Origin: Pseudomonas sp. ACN8
GTDB taxonomy: Bacteria > Pseudomonadota > Gammaproteobacteria > Pseudomonadales > Pseudomonadaceae
Length of the DNA stretch: 43,648 nucleotides
NCBI RefSeq assembly: GCF_002303925.1
Contig: NZ_MRCS01000053.1
Span: 1 to 43,648 of the forward strand
Direction of reading: 5' to 3'
Under the pieces are notes generated by a model, which searched no databases, was not told where the DNA came from, and was given only the letters and a program-made list of their open reading frames with translations. Positions 31,494 to 39,702 of this stretch are shown here, piece after piece (the stretch's first letter is position 1; every line of letters begins with the position of its first letter). The position numbers were made by a program, and so were the translations under genes.

Positions 31494-32492
31494 ATGTCCG
31501 AACGAGTCTTGATCGATGGCTTCTCCCGGCGCGTGGATTATCTGCGGATGTCGGTCACCGACCGCTGCGATTTCCGTTGCGTGTATTGCATGGCCGAGGA
31601 CATGCAGTTTCTGCCGCGCCAACGGGTGCTGACCCTGGAAGAGATCTATCAACTGGCACAAAGCTTCGTGGCGCTGGGCACCCGCAAGATCCGCCTGACC
31701 GGGGGCGAGCCGCTGATCCGTCCGGGCGTGGTGCAGCTGTGCGAGAAGATCGCCGCCCTGCCCGGCCTGCGTGAACTGTGCATGACCACCAACGGTTCGC
31801 AGCTGGCAAAACTGGCCGAGCCGTTGTTCGACGCCGGGGTCAAGCGCCTCAACATCAGCCTCGACTGCCTGGACCCGCAACGTTTTCGCGAACTGACCCG
31901 CACCGGTGATCTGGCGCAAGTGATCAAGGGTATCGACGCCGCCAACCGGGCAGGATTTCGCAATACCAAGCTCAACTGCGTGGTGATGAAGGGCCGCAAC
32001 GACCATGAGATCAATGATCTGGTGAACTTCGCCATCGACCGCAATCTCGACATCTCCTTCATCGAGGAAATGCCGCTGGGCAGCATCGATGAACACAGCC
32101 GCGCCGAATCGTTTTTCGCAAGCAGCCAGGTCCGCGAACGCATCGCCGAACGCTACACCTTGATTGATTCCGCCGAGTCGACCCAGGGGCCGTCGCGCTA
32201 CTGGCGCCTGGCCGAAGCGCCGCAGATTCGCCTGGGCTTCATCTCGCCCCACAGCCACAACTTTTGCGGCACCTGCAATCGGGTGCGGCTGACCGTGGAA
32301 GGGCGCCTGCTGCTGTGCCTGGGCAATGAACACTCGGTGGATCTCAAGGCTGTCCTGCGCAGCCATCCCGGACAGCCCGAACGCCTGGAAACAGCCATTA
32401 TCGAGGCGATGAAACTCAAGCCTTATCGACACAACTTTGAAGTGAACGACGATGTCCAGGTTGTTCGCTTCATGAACATGACGGGCGGCTGA
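31494..32492 (+). CDS. moaA: GTP 3',8-cyclase MoaA (molybdenum cofactor synthesis)
   Basis: The 332-residue radical-SAM enzyme carries the N-terminal cluster ligands Cys25, Cys29 and Cys32 in C-D-F-R-C-V-Y-C. The C-terminal cluster is set in F-C-G-T-C-N-R-V-R-L-T plus a later Cys in L-L-L-C-L-G. It ends in Gly-Gly, as MoaA should. It converts GTP to 3',8-cyclo-7,8-dihydro-GTP, the first step to molybdopterin. The ATG at 31494 has only a weak ribosome site, and the REP pair just upstream may affect its expression. No other moa gene is in the window. Confidence 0.96.
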   Translation: MSERVLIDGFSRRVDYLRMSVTDRCDFRCVYCMAEDMQFLPRQRVLTLEEIYQLAQSFVALGTRKIRLTGGEPLIRPGVVQLCEKIAALPGLRELCMTTNGSQLAKLAEPLFDAGVKRLNISLDCLDPQRFRELTRTGDLAQVIKGIDAANRAGFRNTKLNCVVMKGRNDHEINDLVNFAIDRNLDISFIEEMPLGSIDEHSRAESFFASSQVRERIAERYTLIDSAESTQGPSRYWRLAEAPQIRLGFISPHSHNFCGTCNRVRLTVEGRLLLCLGNEHSVDLKAVLRSHPGQPERLETAIIEAMKLKPYRHNFEVNDDVQVVRFMNMTGG

Positions 32493-32511
32493 AACCCATG
32501 ATCGTGAGAAC

Positions 32512-32690
32512 CTGTTCTGCATCCTTTTGCCCTTCGCCATGGCTGAACCCCTGGGCTGGAAGAGCCCTTCGGCCGCGATGAAAACGACCTGCCAACCGAT
32601 GCCATCGTGCGCAACATCGAGCATGATGTGCTGGCTGCGCAGGGCGTGACGGAGTTGCCGCCAGAGCTGGAGCCTGTCGGAGCGGTGTCG
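32512..32690 (+). pseudogene. Remnant of a bestrophin (RFP-TM/UPF0187) family channel
   Basis: Two adjacent frames encode pieces of the C-terminal part of a bestrophin-like chloride channel. The first piece, L-F-C-I-L-L-P-F-A-M-A-E-P-L-G-W, begins at 32512. The second, G-L-E-E-P-F-G-R-D-E-N-D-L-P-T-D-A, follows and continues to L-P-P-E-L-E-P-V. The E-E-P-F-G-x-D-x-N-D-L-P signature is typical of the family end. The membrane segment between the pieces is deleted, with a frame change, and the 5' two-thirds are gone. Confidence 0.65.
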
Positions 32691-32798
32691 CCCATTTCCA
32701 CGGTGCAGCCCCGGCACTTCAACTCAGGCGGCTATGCAACGCGCTCCGGCATAGCTACAGTCGTTGGCTCAAAGCTCCTCTGCACAAGGAATTTCCGC

Positions 32799-34157
32799 TT
32801 GAGCCCCACGCCCTCCCCGGTTACCCAACAGGATGTGCCGCAGCCACGGTCCATCAGCCTGCGCGAAGCCTTTCTATTCTGGCTCAAGCTTGGCTTCATC
32901 AGTTTCGGCGGGCCGGCGGGGCAGATTTCGATCATGCACCAGGAGCTGGTCGAGCGCCGGCGCTGGATCTCCGAGCGGCGTTTTCTGCATGCCCTCAACT
33001 ACTGCATGTTGCTGCCCGGGCCCGAGGCTCAGCAGTTGGCGACCTACATCGGCTGGCTGATGCACCGGACCTGGGGCGGCGTGATCGCTGGCGTGCTGTT
33101 TGTGTTGCCGTCGCTGTTCATCCTGATTGCGCTGTCCTGGGTGTACATCGCGTTTGGCGAAGTGCCCGTGGTCGCCGGACTGTTCTACGGGATCAAGCCC
33201 GCGGTCACGGCAATCGTGGTGCAGGCGGCTCACCGGATCGGCTCGCGGGCGCTGAAAAACGGCTGGTTATGGGGCATCGCCGCCGCGTCCTTCGTGGCCA
33301 TCTTCGTGCTCAATATGCCGTTTCCGCTGATCGTGCTCGGCGCGGCGGTCATCGGCTTTTTCGGTGGACGCCTGGCGCCGGAAAAATTCAGGACCGGTGG
33401 CCACAGCGCGGCGAAGAAGTCCTTCGGTCCGGCCGTGATCGACGATGACACCCCAACCCCCGGACACGCCCGTTTCAGCGGCTGGAAACTGGCGCGCCTG
33501 GCCGTGATCGGTGCGATCTTGTGGACACTGCCCATGGCCATGCTCACCGCACTGTTCGGCTGGGAAGGCACGCTGACCCAGATGGCCTGGTTCTTCACCA
33601 AGGCCGCGCTGCTGACCTTTGGCGGCGCCTACGCGGTGCTGCCGTATGTCTATCAGGGCGCGGTCGGTCACTATGGATGGCTGACGCCGACGCAGATGAT
33701 CGACGGCCTGGCGCTTGGTGAAACCACCCCGGGTCCGTTGATCATGGTCGTCGCCTTCGTCGGGTTCATCGGCGCCTACGTGCTTCAGGTCTTCGGGCCG
33801 GATCAAGCGTTTGTCGCCGGTGCCGTGGCCGCCACGCTGGTGACCTGGTTCACCTTCCTGCCTTCGTTCCTGTTCATCCTCGCCGGCGGGCCATTGGTGG
33901 AATCGACGCACAACGAACTCAAGTTCACCGCGCCGCTGACGGCCATTACGGCCGCCGTGGTCGGCGTGATTCTCAATCTGGCCTGTTTCTTTGGTTACCA
34001 CGTGCTGTGGCCCAAAGGCTTCGAAGGAGCACTGGACTGGCCTTCGCTGCTGATCGCGATTGTGGCGGGCATTGCCTTGCTTCGGTTCAAGCGCGGGGTG
34101 ATCGAGGTGTTGATCGGCTGCGGGTTGATCGGCCTCGGGATTCACCTTGCAGGTTGA
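32799..34157 (+). CDS. chrA: Chromate efflux transporter (CHR family)
   Basis: The 452-residue protein has two homologous CHR halves. The first has F-W-L-K-L-G-F-I-S-F-G-G-P-A-G-Q-I with L-L-P-G-P-E-A-Q-Q-L-A-T-Y-I-G. The second has A-L-L-T-F-G-G-A-Y-A-V-L-P-Y with L-G-E-T-T-P-G-P-L-I. Members export chromate, lowering its toxicity. The start is placed at the TTG at 32799: AAGGA lies eight bases upstream and the coding pattern begins there. The longer in-frame extension belongs to the bestrophin remnant. No chrB regulator is nearby. A GGAGGC-TTCG-GCCTCC hairpin follows the stop. Confidence 0.92.
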   Translation: MSPTPSPVTQQDVPQPRSISLREAFLFWLKLGFISFGGPAGQISIMHQELVERRRWISERRFLHALNYCMLLPGPEAQQLATYIGWLMHRTWGGVIAGVLFVLPSLFILIALSWVYIAFGEVPVVAGLFYGIKPAVTAIVVQAAHRIGSRALKNGWLWGIAAASFVAIFVLNMPFPLIVLGAAVIGFFGGRLAPEKFRTGGHSAAKKSFGPAVIDDDTPTPGHARFSGWKLARLAVIGAILWTLPMAMLTALFGWEGTLTQMAWFFTKAALLTFGGAYAVLPYVYQGAVGHYGWLTPTQMIDGLALGETTPGPLIMVVAFVGFIGAYVLQVFGPDQAFVAGAVAATLVTWFTFLPSFLFILAGGPLVESTHNELKFTAPLTAITAAVVGVILNLACFFGYHVLWPKGFEGALDWPSLLIAIVAGIALLRFKRGVIEVLIGCGLIGLGIHLAG

Positions 34158-34186
34158 AGGGCGACCCCCTACTATCCAGCATCCCC

Positions 34187-34202
34187 GGAGGCTTCGGCCT
34201 CC
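34187..34202 (+). terminator. TTCG-loop hairpin after chrA
   Basis: GGAGGC-TTCG-GCCTCC is a perfect 6-bp stem with a stable tetraloop 29 bases after the chrA stop. No T-run follows, so it may be a weak terminator or a 3'-end stabiliser. Confidence 0.45.
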
Positions 34203-34230
34203 AACGTTGTCCGCAGCCGGAAACACGCGC

Positions 34231-34320
34231 ATGAAGCGTATTGTCAACCTGCCCATGGCCCTGCGCCGCTCCAAATTGCGTCACTCCGCACGTCCGCCGG
34301 ATAGCGCCCTGCTCGCCTGA
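34231..34320 (+). CDS. Possible 29-residue basic peptide
   Basis: The frame reads M-K-R-I-V-N-L-P-M-A-L-R-R-S-K-L-R and ends at a TGA inside a GCTCGCC/GGCGAGC hairpin (34311-34329). GGAAA lies eight bases before the ATG. The peptide is strongly basic. Nothing else supports it, and chance is a fair alternative. The rest of 34158-34520 holds the chrA hairpin and a REPIN. Confidence 0.25.
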   Translation: MKRIVNLPMALRRSKLRHSARPPDSALLA

Positions 34321-34372
34321 TCGGCGAGCCCCCTCCTTCGCTATCCCTGCGTTTGCTCAGCGTATGCCATCC

Positions 34373-34465
34373 CTGTGGGAGCGAGCCTGCTCGCGATAGC
34401 CGAGTGTCATTCGACATCAACGGTGAATGACACTCCGCTATCGCGAGCAGGCTCGCTCCTCCAGG
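34373..34465. repeat. REPIN
   Basis: Inverted pair of the CTGTGGGAGCGAGCCTGCTC type with an inner GTGTCATTC/GAATGACAC dyad, 55 bases before the PuuB-like gene. Confidence 0.92.
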
Positions 34466-34520
34466 TTGCGCACTTCGACTGGCTGGCATTGGGTTCTCCC
34501 AAATTTGCGTGGACACCGAC

Positions 34521-35804
34521 ATGACTCAACGTTGCAATTCCTATTACACCGCCACCCTCAACCAGGACACCGATTACCCGACGCTGCAAGGCCGGCACCG
34601 GGTTGACGTGGTGATCATCGGCGGTGGTTTCACCGGCGTGGCCAGCGCCGTCGAGCTGGCGGAAAAAGGCCTGAAGGTCGCCATCGTCGAAAGCCACAAG
34701 ATCGGTTGGGGCGCCACCGGGCGCAATGGAGGCCAGGTCACCGGCAGCCTGTCGGGCGACGAAGCCATGCGCAAACAGATGCGCCGCAGCATCGGGGATG
34801 AAGTCGACGATTTCATCTGGAACCTGCGCTGGCGCGGGCACCAGATCATCCGGCAGCGCGTGGAAAAATACGGCATCGCCTGCGATCTCAAGCAGGGTCA
34901 CCTGCACGCGGCGTACAAACCCGCGCACATGGTCGGCTTGCGCAAGGATTACGAAGAGGCGGTGCACCGTGGCATGGGCGACGAGGTCAGCCTGCTCGAC
35001 CGCAGCCAGGTGCGTGACCTGCTGCAAAGCGACCTCTACCACGGCGCGATCAAGAACACCCGCAACATGCACCTGCATCCGTTGAACCTGTGCATCGGCG
35101 AGGCCCGCGCAGCCGAGAGCCTGGGTGCGTTAATCTTCGAGAACAGCGAGGTGCTTGAGATCATCCATGGCGACATGCCGGGTATACGCACCGCCCACGG
35201 GCAGATCGACGCCAACCAGGTACTGCTGGCCGGCGACGTCTACCACAAGCTGGAACCGGGCAAGCTCAAGGGCAAGATTTTCCCGGCCATGGGCGGCATC
35301 GTCACCACCGCGCCGCTGGGCGATCTGGCCAGACAGATCAACCCCGAGGACCTGGCGGTCTACGACTGCCGTTTCGTACTCGACTACTACCGCCTCACCG
35401 CCGACGGTCGCCTGTTGTTCGGTGGCGGCGCCAACTACAGCGGCAAGGATTCACGCGACATCGCCGCCGAACTGCGCCCATGCATCGAGCAAACCTTCCC
35501 GGCGCTCAAGGGCGTGGCCATCGACTACCAGTGGAGCTGCGCGATGGGCATCGTGATCAACCGCATTCCGCAACTGGGCAAGCTCTCGGACAACGTCTGG
35601 TATTGCCAGGGCTACTCCGGCCACGGCATCGCCACCACCCACATCATGGGTGAAATCATGGGCCGCGCGATCACAGGACAAATGCAGCAGTTCGACACCT
35701 TCGCCGCCTGCCAGCACATCCGCGTACCCATGGGCGACCTGCTGGGCAACCCGATGCTCGCCGCGGGCATGTGGTACTACCAGATGCTGGAGCGGTTGCG
35801 CTGA
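34521..35804 (+). CDS. FAD-dependent oxidoreductase, gamma-glutamylputrescine oxidase (PuuB/PauB) like
   Basis: The 427-residue DAO-family flavoprotein starts with the N-terminal extension C-N-S-Y-Y-T-A-T typical of PuuB (S-Y-Y-A-A). It then shows the FAD-binding V-D-V-V-I-I-G-G-G-F-T-G and the G-W-G-A-T-G-R-N-G-G-Q motif. Further signatures are H-L-H-P-L-N-L-C-I-G-E-A, L-D-Y-Y-R-L-T and Y-C-Q-G-Y-S-G-H-G. In E. coli PuuB oxidises gamma-glutamylputrescine to the aldehyde in putrescine breakdown; Pseudomonas PauB enzymes do the same for several polyamines. The ATG at 34521 is preferred to the GTG four codons earlier, but both have weak ribosome sites. The gene is alone here, with speC 0.8 kb downstream. 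Confidence 0.88.
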   Translation: MTQRCNSYYTATLNQDTDYPTLQGRHRVDVVIIGGGFTGVASAVELAEKGLKVAIVESHKIGWGATGRNGGQVTGSLSGDEAMRKQMRRSIGDEVDDFIWNLRWRGHQIIRQRVEKYGIACDLKQGHLHAAYKPAHMVGLRKDYEEAVHRGMGDEVSLLDRSQVRDLLQSDLYHGAIKNTRNMHLHPLNLCIGEARAAESLGALIFENSEVLEIIHGDMPGIRTAHGQIDANQVLLAGDVYHKLEPGKLKGKIFPAMGGIVTTAPLGDLARQINPEDLAVYDCRFVLDYYRLTADGRLLFGGGANYSGKDSRDIAAELRPCIEQTFPALKGVAIDYQWSCAMGIVINRIPQLGKLSDNVWYCQGYSGHGIATTHIMGEIMGRAITGQMQQFDTFAACQHIRVPMGDLLGNPMLAAGMWYYQMLERLR

Positions 35805-35852
35805 GGTTACTGGCCAATACATTCAACATGGATGTTGTTTGTACTGGCCTCT

Positions 35853-36010
35853 TCGCGAGCAGGCTCGCTCCCACAGGGATCGATGTCGACCTCAAACATC
35901 AAGGCCGGCAAACACCCCTTGCAGGAGCGAGCCTGCTCGCGAAAGCGGTGTGTCATTCAGTAATGATGTCGGCTGAAAGTACGTCATCGCGAGCAAGCTC
36001 GCTCCCACAA
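35853..36010. repeat. Cluster of three REP elements
   Basis: One element (35853-35877) is followed by an inverted pair (35919-36010). The last copy has GAGCAAGCTCGCTCCCAC, a base-changed form. Three elements in 160 bases is the densest array in the window. It separates the PuuB-like gene from the DeoR remnant. Confidence 0.88.
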
Positions 36011-36018
36011 AGACCTAC

Positions 36019-36226
36019 TCAAGCCTGCACCACCTCAACCCCCAGCGCCCGGTAGTCCTCGACATTGCCTGACGCCACATGCCGTTCGCTGATCAGCGTG
36101 TGCACGCGGCTGCAAAGTGGTGGTGCCGGAATCGAACACCACGATCTGACCGCCCTGTACCCGTTGCGCGTCCAGTTGCGCCAGATGGGTTTTCACCTCG
36201 TCGGTTTCGCTGATCCGGGTGAAACG
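36019..36226 (-). pseudogene. Remnant of a DeoR-family transcriptional regulator
   Basis: On the minus strand, one frame encodes S-E-T-D-E-V-K-T-H-L-A-Q-L and then G-G-Q-I-V-V-F-D-S-G-T-T-T-L, the start of the DeoR/GlpR effector domain (I-x-L-D-S-G-T-T-T). A second frame encodes R-V-H-T-L-I-S-E-R-H-V-A-S-G-N-V-E-D-Y, the end of such a protein, with a stop at 36019. The N-terminal helix-turn-helix and about 100 residues between the parts are missing, and the frames differ. The gene is dead. REP elements touch its 3' end. Confidence 0.7.
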
Positions 36227-36337
36227 AACCGGCCAAGTATCATTTTTTTCGATCTTTCAAATCATTACGCCGAATTTTTTATTTTCCCGTGACCTGTTCA
36301 AGATGGCGCCGTCACTCATGTTTCGGATGGAAACCTC

Positions 36338-36406
36338 ATGAATATCAATTTTGCTTTTGCCTGCATGATCGTGGTCTCGTTCACCATTGCGCTGGTACAC
36401 GCCTGA
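36338..36406 (+). CDS. Possible 22-residue hydrophobic peptide
   Basis: The frame encodes M-N-I-N-F-A-F-A-C-M-I-V-V-S-F-T-I-A-L-V-H-A, a single membrane-spanning stretch, with GGAAAC 4-9 bases before the ATG. The upstream region (36240-36290) is AT-rich and may hold a promoter. Small membrane peptides of this size (KdpF-like in shape) exist in Pseudomonas, but I do not recognise this one. It ends 185 bases before speC. Confidence 0.45.
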   Translation: MNINFAFACMIVVSFTIALVHA

Positions 36407-36490
36407 CCGACAGGGCGTGAGGCGTCACACGTCAAGATGTGCAAGGTCGCGGTCAAAAGCCTGACAGATCAGGAATATGCTCTATAACCA

Positions 36491-36568
36491 GTGGTGACCC
36501 GATTTCCGAGCAGGGGAACTGGAAGGCTCTCCCGGAAGTTGATCTCTAAAAAAGCTGCGGACAATTGA
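36491..36568 (+). other. Possible leader ORF upstream of speC
   Basis: A GTG-started frame of 25 codons rich in Arg and Lys (T-R-F-P-S-R-G-T-G-R-L-S-R-K) ends 23 bases before the speC ATG. A second tiny frame (36437-36487) lies before it. Enterobacteria have an ornithine-sensing leader peptide before speF, so such a frame is worth noting. No ribosome site is evident and no sequence likeness to that leader is claimed. Confidence 0.2.
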
Positions 36569-36591
36569 GTGCCCGCCAGGAGACACCACCG

Positions 36592-38775
36592 ATGAAAGCC
36601 CTGAAAATCGCCGCCAGTGAAGGCGCATCTGAATGTTTCCTGAACGCTCGGGAGGTGGTCCCGCTCGGTCACACCGACTTCACCGACGTCGCCGTGGCCG
36701 TGGTGTCGGTCAATGATGTGTTGGCCGGATCCCTCGACGTCATTCAGCGCACCGGTTTTGATATTCCAATCTTCCTGGTGGCGTCCCCCGGCACCAGCAC
36801 CCACCCCCGAGAAGTCTACAAACACCTCAACGACGTGCTGCTGCAAGTGAACGGCATCTTCGACCTGTCGCCCAGCAACATCGAATACCACGGCAACCAA
36901 CTGGAGACCGCCGCCAAGGCCTACGAAGCAAGCCTGCTGCCACCGTTCTTCGATGCCCTCAAACACTACACCGAATCCGCCAACGCCACCTTCGCCTGCC
37001 CAGGCCACCAGGGCGGTCAGTTCTTTCGCAAGCACCCGGCCGGGCGGCAGTTTTTCGACTTTTTCGGCGAGACGCTGTTTCGCGCCGACATGTGCAACGC
37101 CGACGTCAAGCTCGGCGACCTGTTGATCCACGAAGGCCCGGCGCTGCTGGCGCAGAAACACGCCGCGCAAGTGTTCAACGCCGACAAGACCTACTTCGTG
37201 CTCAACGGCACCTCGGCTTCGAACAAGGTGGTGACCAACGCCCTGTTGACCCCCGGCGACCTGGTGCTGTTCGACCGCAACAACCACAAGTCCAACCACC
37301 AGGGCGCGCTGCTGCAGGCCGGTGCCACGCCGGTGTACCTGGAAACCGCGCGCAACCCCTACGGCTTCATCGGCGGCATCGACGCCCACTGTTTCGAAGA
37401 AGACTACCTGCGCGAACTCATCGCCGAGGTCGCCCCGGACAAGGCGCAACAGCCGCGGCCGTTCCGCCTGGCGATCATTCAGCTGGGCACCTACGACGGC
37501 ACCATCTACAACGCCCGGCAAGTGGTCGACCGCATCGGCCAGCTGTGTGACTACATCCTGTTCGACTCGGCATGGGTCGGCTACGAGCAGTTCATCCCGA
37601 TGATGAAGGACTGCTCGCCGCTGCTGCTCGATCTCAACGAGAACGACCCGGGCATCTTCGTCACCCAGTCGGTGCACAAGCAGCAGGCGGGTTTTTCCCA
37701 GGCCTCCCAGGTGCACAAGAAGGACCGCCACATCAAAGGCCAGGCGCGCTATTGCAACCACCACCGGCTCAACAACGCGTTCATGGCCCAGGCCTCCACC
37801 AGCCCGTTCTACCCGTTGTTCGCCTCGCTGGATGTCAACGCGCGCATTCATTCGGGCCGCAGCGGCCTGCGCCTGTGGGAAGACTGCGTGAAGTTCGGCA
37901 TCGAAGCGCGCAAGTTGATCCTCGAAGCCTGCACCCTGGTCCGCCCGTTCGTGCCGCACGCTATTGAAGGGCGGGCGTGGGAAGACTATCCAACGGAAGA
38001 AATCGCCAACGACATCCGCTTCTTCGAGTTCCACCCCAAGGACCGCTGGCACGCCTTTGCCGGCTACGCCGAGAAGCAGTACTTCATCGACCCGTGCAAG
38101 TTGCTGTTCACCACGCCGGGTATCGACCCGGTGGACGGCAGCTATACCGACTTCGGCATACACGCCGGCATCCTCGCCAACTTCCTGCGCGAGAACGGCA
38201 TCGTCCCGGAAAAATGCGACCTCAACTCGATCCTGTTCCTGCTCACCCCGGCCGAAGACTGGGCGAAGATGACCCACCTGGCGGCGCAAATCGCCCGTTT
38301 CGAACGATTCATCAGCGATGACGCGCCGATGAGCCGGGTGCTACCGGCGATCTACGCGCAGCATCAGGAACGCTACCGCAACTACACCATTCGCCAGCTC
38401 TGCCAGGAAATGCACGACCTGTATCGCCACCACAACGTGCAGCAACTGCAGAAGGACATGTTCCGCAAGGAACACTTCCCGAAAAAGGCCATGAACCCGC
38501 AACAGGCGCAAATCGAGTACATCCGCGGCAACGTCGAACTGGTGGCGCTGGCGCAGGCCGACGGGCGCATTGCCGCCGAGGGCGCGCTGCCTTATCCGCC
38601 AGGCGTCTTGTGCGTGGTACCGGGGGAAATCTGGGGCGGCGCGGTGCTCAAGTACTTCCTGGCGCTGGAAGAAGGCATCAACCGCTTGCCCGGTTTCACG
38701 CCGGAGTTGCAGGGGGTGTACCTGAAGCAGGAAGGCGGTCGTACCCGGGCGTATGGGTACGTGATCAAGGCCTGA
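36592..38775 (+). CDS. speC: Ornithine decarboxylase, long prokaryotic (fold-type I) form
   Basis: The 727-residue protein matches E. coli SpeC nearly end to end. It has the wing domain at the N-terminus (H-T-D-F-T-D-V-A), C-P-G-H-Q-G-G, R-A-D-M-C-N-A-D-V-K-L-G-D-L-L and the PLP lysine Lys363 in T-Q-S-V-H-K-Q-Q-A-G-F-S-Q. It makes putrescine from ornithine in the cytoplasm. AGGAG lies nine bases before the ATG. The C-terminal domain (P-P-G-V-L-C-V-V-P-G-E-I-W-G-G-A) is complete. P. aeruginosa's housekeeping SpeC is an unrelated short enzyme, so this genome may carry both. Catabolic or acid-stress use is possible. Confidence 0.95.
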   Translation: MKALKIAASEGASECFLNAREVVPLGHTDFTDVAVAVVSVNDVLAGSLDVIQRTGFDIPIFLVASPGTSTHPREVYKHLNDVLLQVNGIFDLSPSNIEYHGNQLETAAKAYEASLLPPFFDALKHYTESANATFACPGHQGGQFFRKHPAGRQFFDFFGETLFRADMCNADVKLGDLLIHEGPALLAQKHAAQVFNADKTYFVLNGTSASNKVVTNALLTPGDLVLFDRNNHKSNHQGALLQAGATPVYLETARNPYGFIGGIDAHCFEEDYLRELIAEVAPDKAQQPRPFRLAIIQLGTYDGTIYNARQVVDRIGQLCDYILFDSAWVGYEQFIPMMKDCSPLLLDLNENDPGIFVTQSVHKQQAGFSQASQVHKKDRHIKGQARYCNHHRLNNAFMAQASTSPFYPLFASLDVNARIHSGRSGLRLWEDCVKFGIEARKLILEACTLVRPFVPHAIEGRAWEDYPTEEIANDIRFFEFHPKDRWHAFAGYAEKQYFIDPCKLLFTTPGIDPVDGSYTDFGIHAGILANFLRENGIVPEKCDLNSILFLLTPAEDWAKMTHLAAQIARFERFISDDAPMSRVLPAIYAQHQERYRNYTIRQLCQEMHDLYRHHNVQQLQKDMFRKEHFPKKAMNPQQAQIEYIRGNVELVALAQADGRIAAEGALPYPPGVLCVVPGEIWGGAVLKYFLALEEGINRLPGFTPELQGVYLKQEGGRTRAYGYVIKA

Positions 38776-38784
38776 TGGCATGCA

Positions 38785-38812
38785 GCAGGAGTTGGCGTGG
38801 GCCGGCTCCTGC
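38785..38812. terminator. Hairpin between convergent speC and ppk2
   Basis: GCAGGAG pairs with CTCCTGC around a 14-base GC-rich loop, seven bases after the speC stop region and before the 3' end of ppk2. ATTTTT follows only 18 bases later on the plus strand, so it is a weak terminator candidate. Confidence 0.35.
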
Positions 38813-38825
38813 CCGATGCATCGGT

Positions 38826-39644
38826 CTAGAATTTTTCCGCGATGAACTTGAACGGATAGTTCGGATCCCGATAGTTGCCGGGACTTTGGCGCTTGGGCAG
38901 TTTCACTTTTGCCCGCGGTACTTCCTCATAAGGAATACTGCCCAACACATCGCTGATGATGTTCAGCCGCGCCCGGCGCTTGTCATTCGAGTTGGCGACC
39001 CGCCACGGTGCAAAATCGGTGTCGGTGGCCTCGAACATGTCGTCCCGGGCACGGGAGTAGTCGTACCAGCGGTTATAGGACTTGAGGTCCATGGGCGACA
39101 GCTTCCAGATCTTGCGCCCGTCAGTGATGCGCTCCTTGAGGCGTCGGGTCTGTTCCTCCTGGCTTACTTCAAGCCAGTACTTGATCAGGATGATTCCCGA
39201 TTCGACCAGTGCCTGCTCGACGCGCGGCACCGAGGTGAGAAAATTGCGCACCTGTTCTTCGCTGCAAAAGCCCATGACCCGCTCCACACCGGCGCGGTTG
39301 TACCAGCTGCGATCGAAGATCACCACTTCGCCAGCCGCCGGCAGGTGCGGCAGATAGCGTTGCACATACATCTGGCTTTTTTCCCGCTCGGTCGGTGCCG
39401 GCAACGCCACCACCCGGAACAGCCGCGGACTGACCCGCTCGGTCAGCGCCTTGATGGTCCCGCCCTTGCCAGCGCCATCACGGCCCTCGAAGATAATGCA
39501 AACCTTCGCGCCCGTGTGCTGCACCCACTCCTGCAGCTTGACCATCTCGACATGCAGCCGCGCCAGTTCCTCGAGATACACCTTGTTCTTGAGCTTGCCG
39601 CTTTCAACCGGTTTGCTTTTGCTTGCCGCCTTCTTCTTCGCCAT
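38826..39644 (-). CDS. ppk2: Polyphosphate kinase 2 (PPK2)
   Basis: The 272-residue protein has the PPK2 Walker A segment F-E-G-R-D-G-A-G-K-G-G (about 52-62), the Walker B/lid start F-D-R-S-W-Y-N-R-A-G (Asp111) and V-M-G-F. Downstream are D-G-R-K-I-W-K-L-S-P-M-D and S-Y-N-R-W. It moves phosphate between polyphosphate and nucleoside diphosphates (probably GDP or ADP); the subclass looks like the one-domain class I type. GGAG lies before the ATG at 39644, which decides the start. It is 58 bases downstream of the SulP gene on the same strand, so the two are probably co-transcribed. Confidence 0.94.
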   Translation of the reverse strand: MAKKKAASKSKPVESGKLKNKVYLEELARLHVEMVKLQEWVQHTGAKVCIIFEGRDGAGKGGTIKALTERVSPRLFRVVALPAPTEREKSQMYVQRYLPHLPAAGEVVIFDRSWYNRAGVERVMGFCSEEQVRNFLTSVPRVEQALVESGIILIKYWLEVSQEEQTRRLKERITDGRKIWKLSPMDLKSYNRWYDYSRARDDMFEATDTDFAPWRVANSNDKRRARLNIISDVLGSIPYEEVPRAKVKLPKRQSPGNYRDPNYPFKFIAEKF

Positions 39645-39702
39645 GCCCGTTAACTCCTTCAATGCGTCACATAGCGTCCGGAGTGCCCCCGGCCGCGTTC
39701 AT

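Noticed and set aside
34373..36010. Repeated palindromes considered as a CRISPR array
   Set aside because: The units are inverted pairs with irregular spacing, found at many intergenic sites and without cas genes. They are REP/REPIN elements.
36469..38289. A minus-strand open frame of about 606 codons opposite speC
   Set aside because: speC matches its family end to end with the PLP lysine. The opposite frame has low-complexity composition and no domain.
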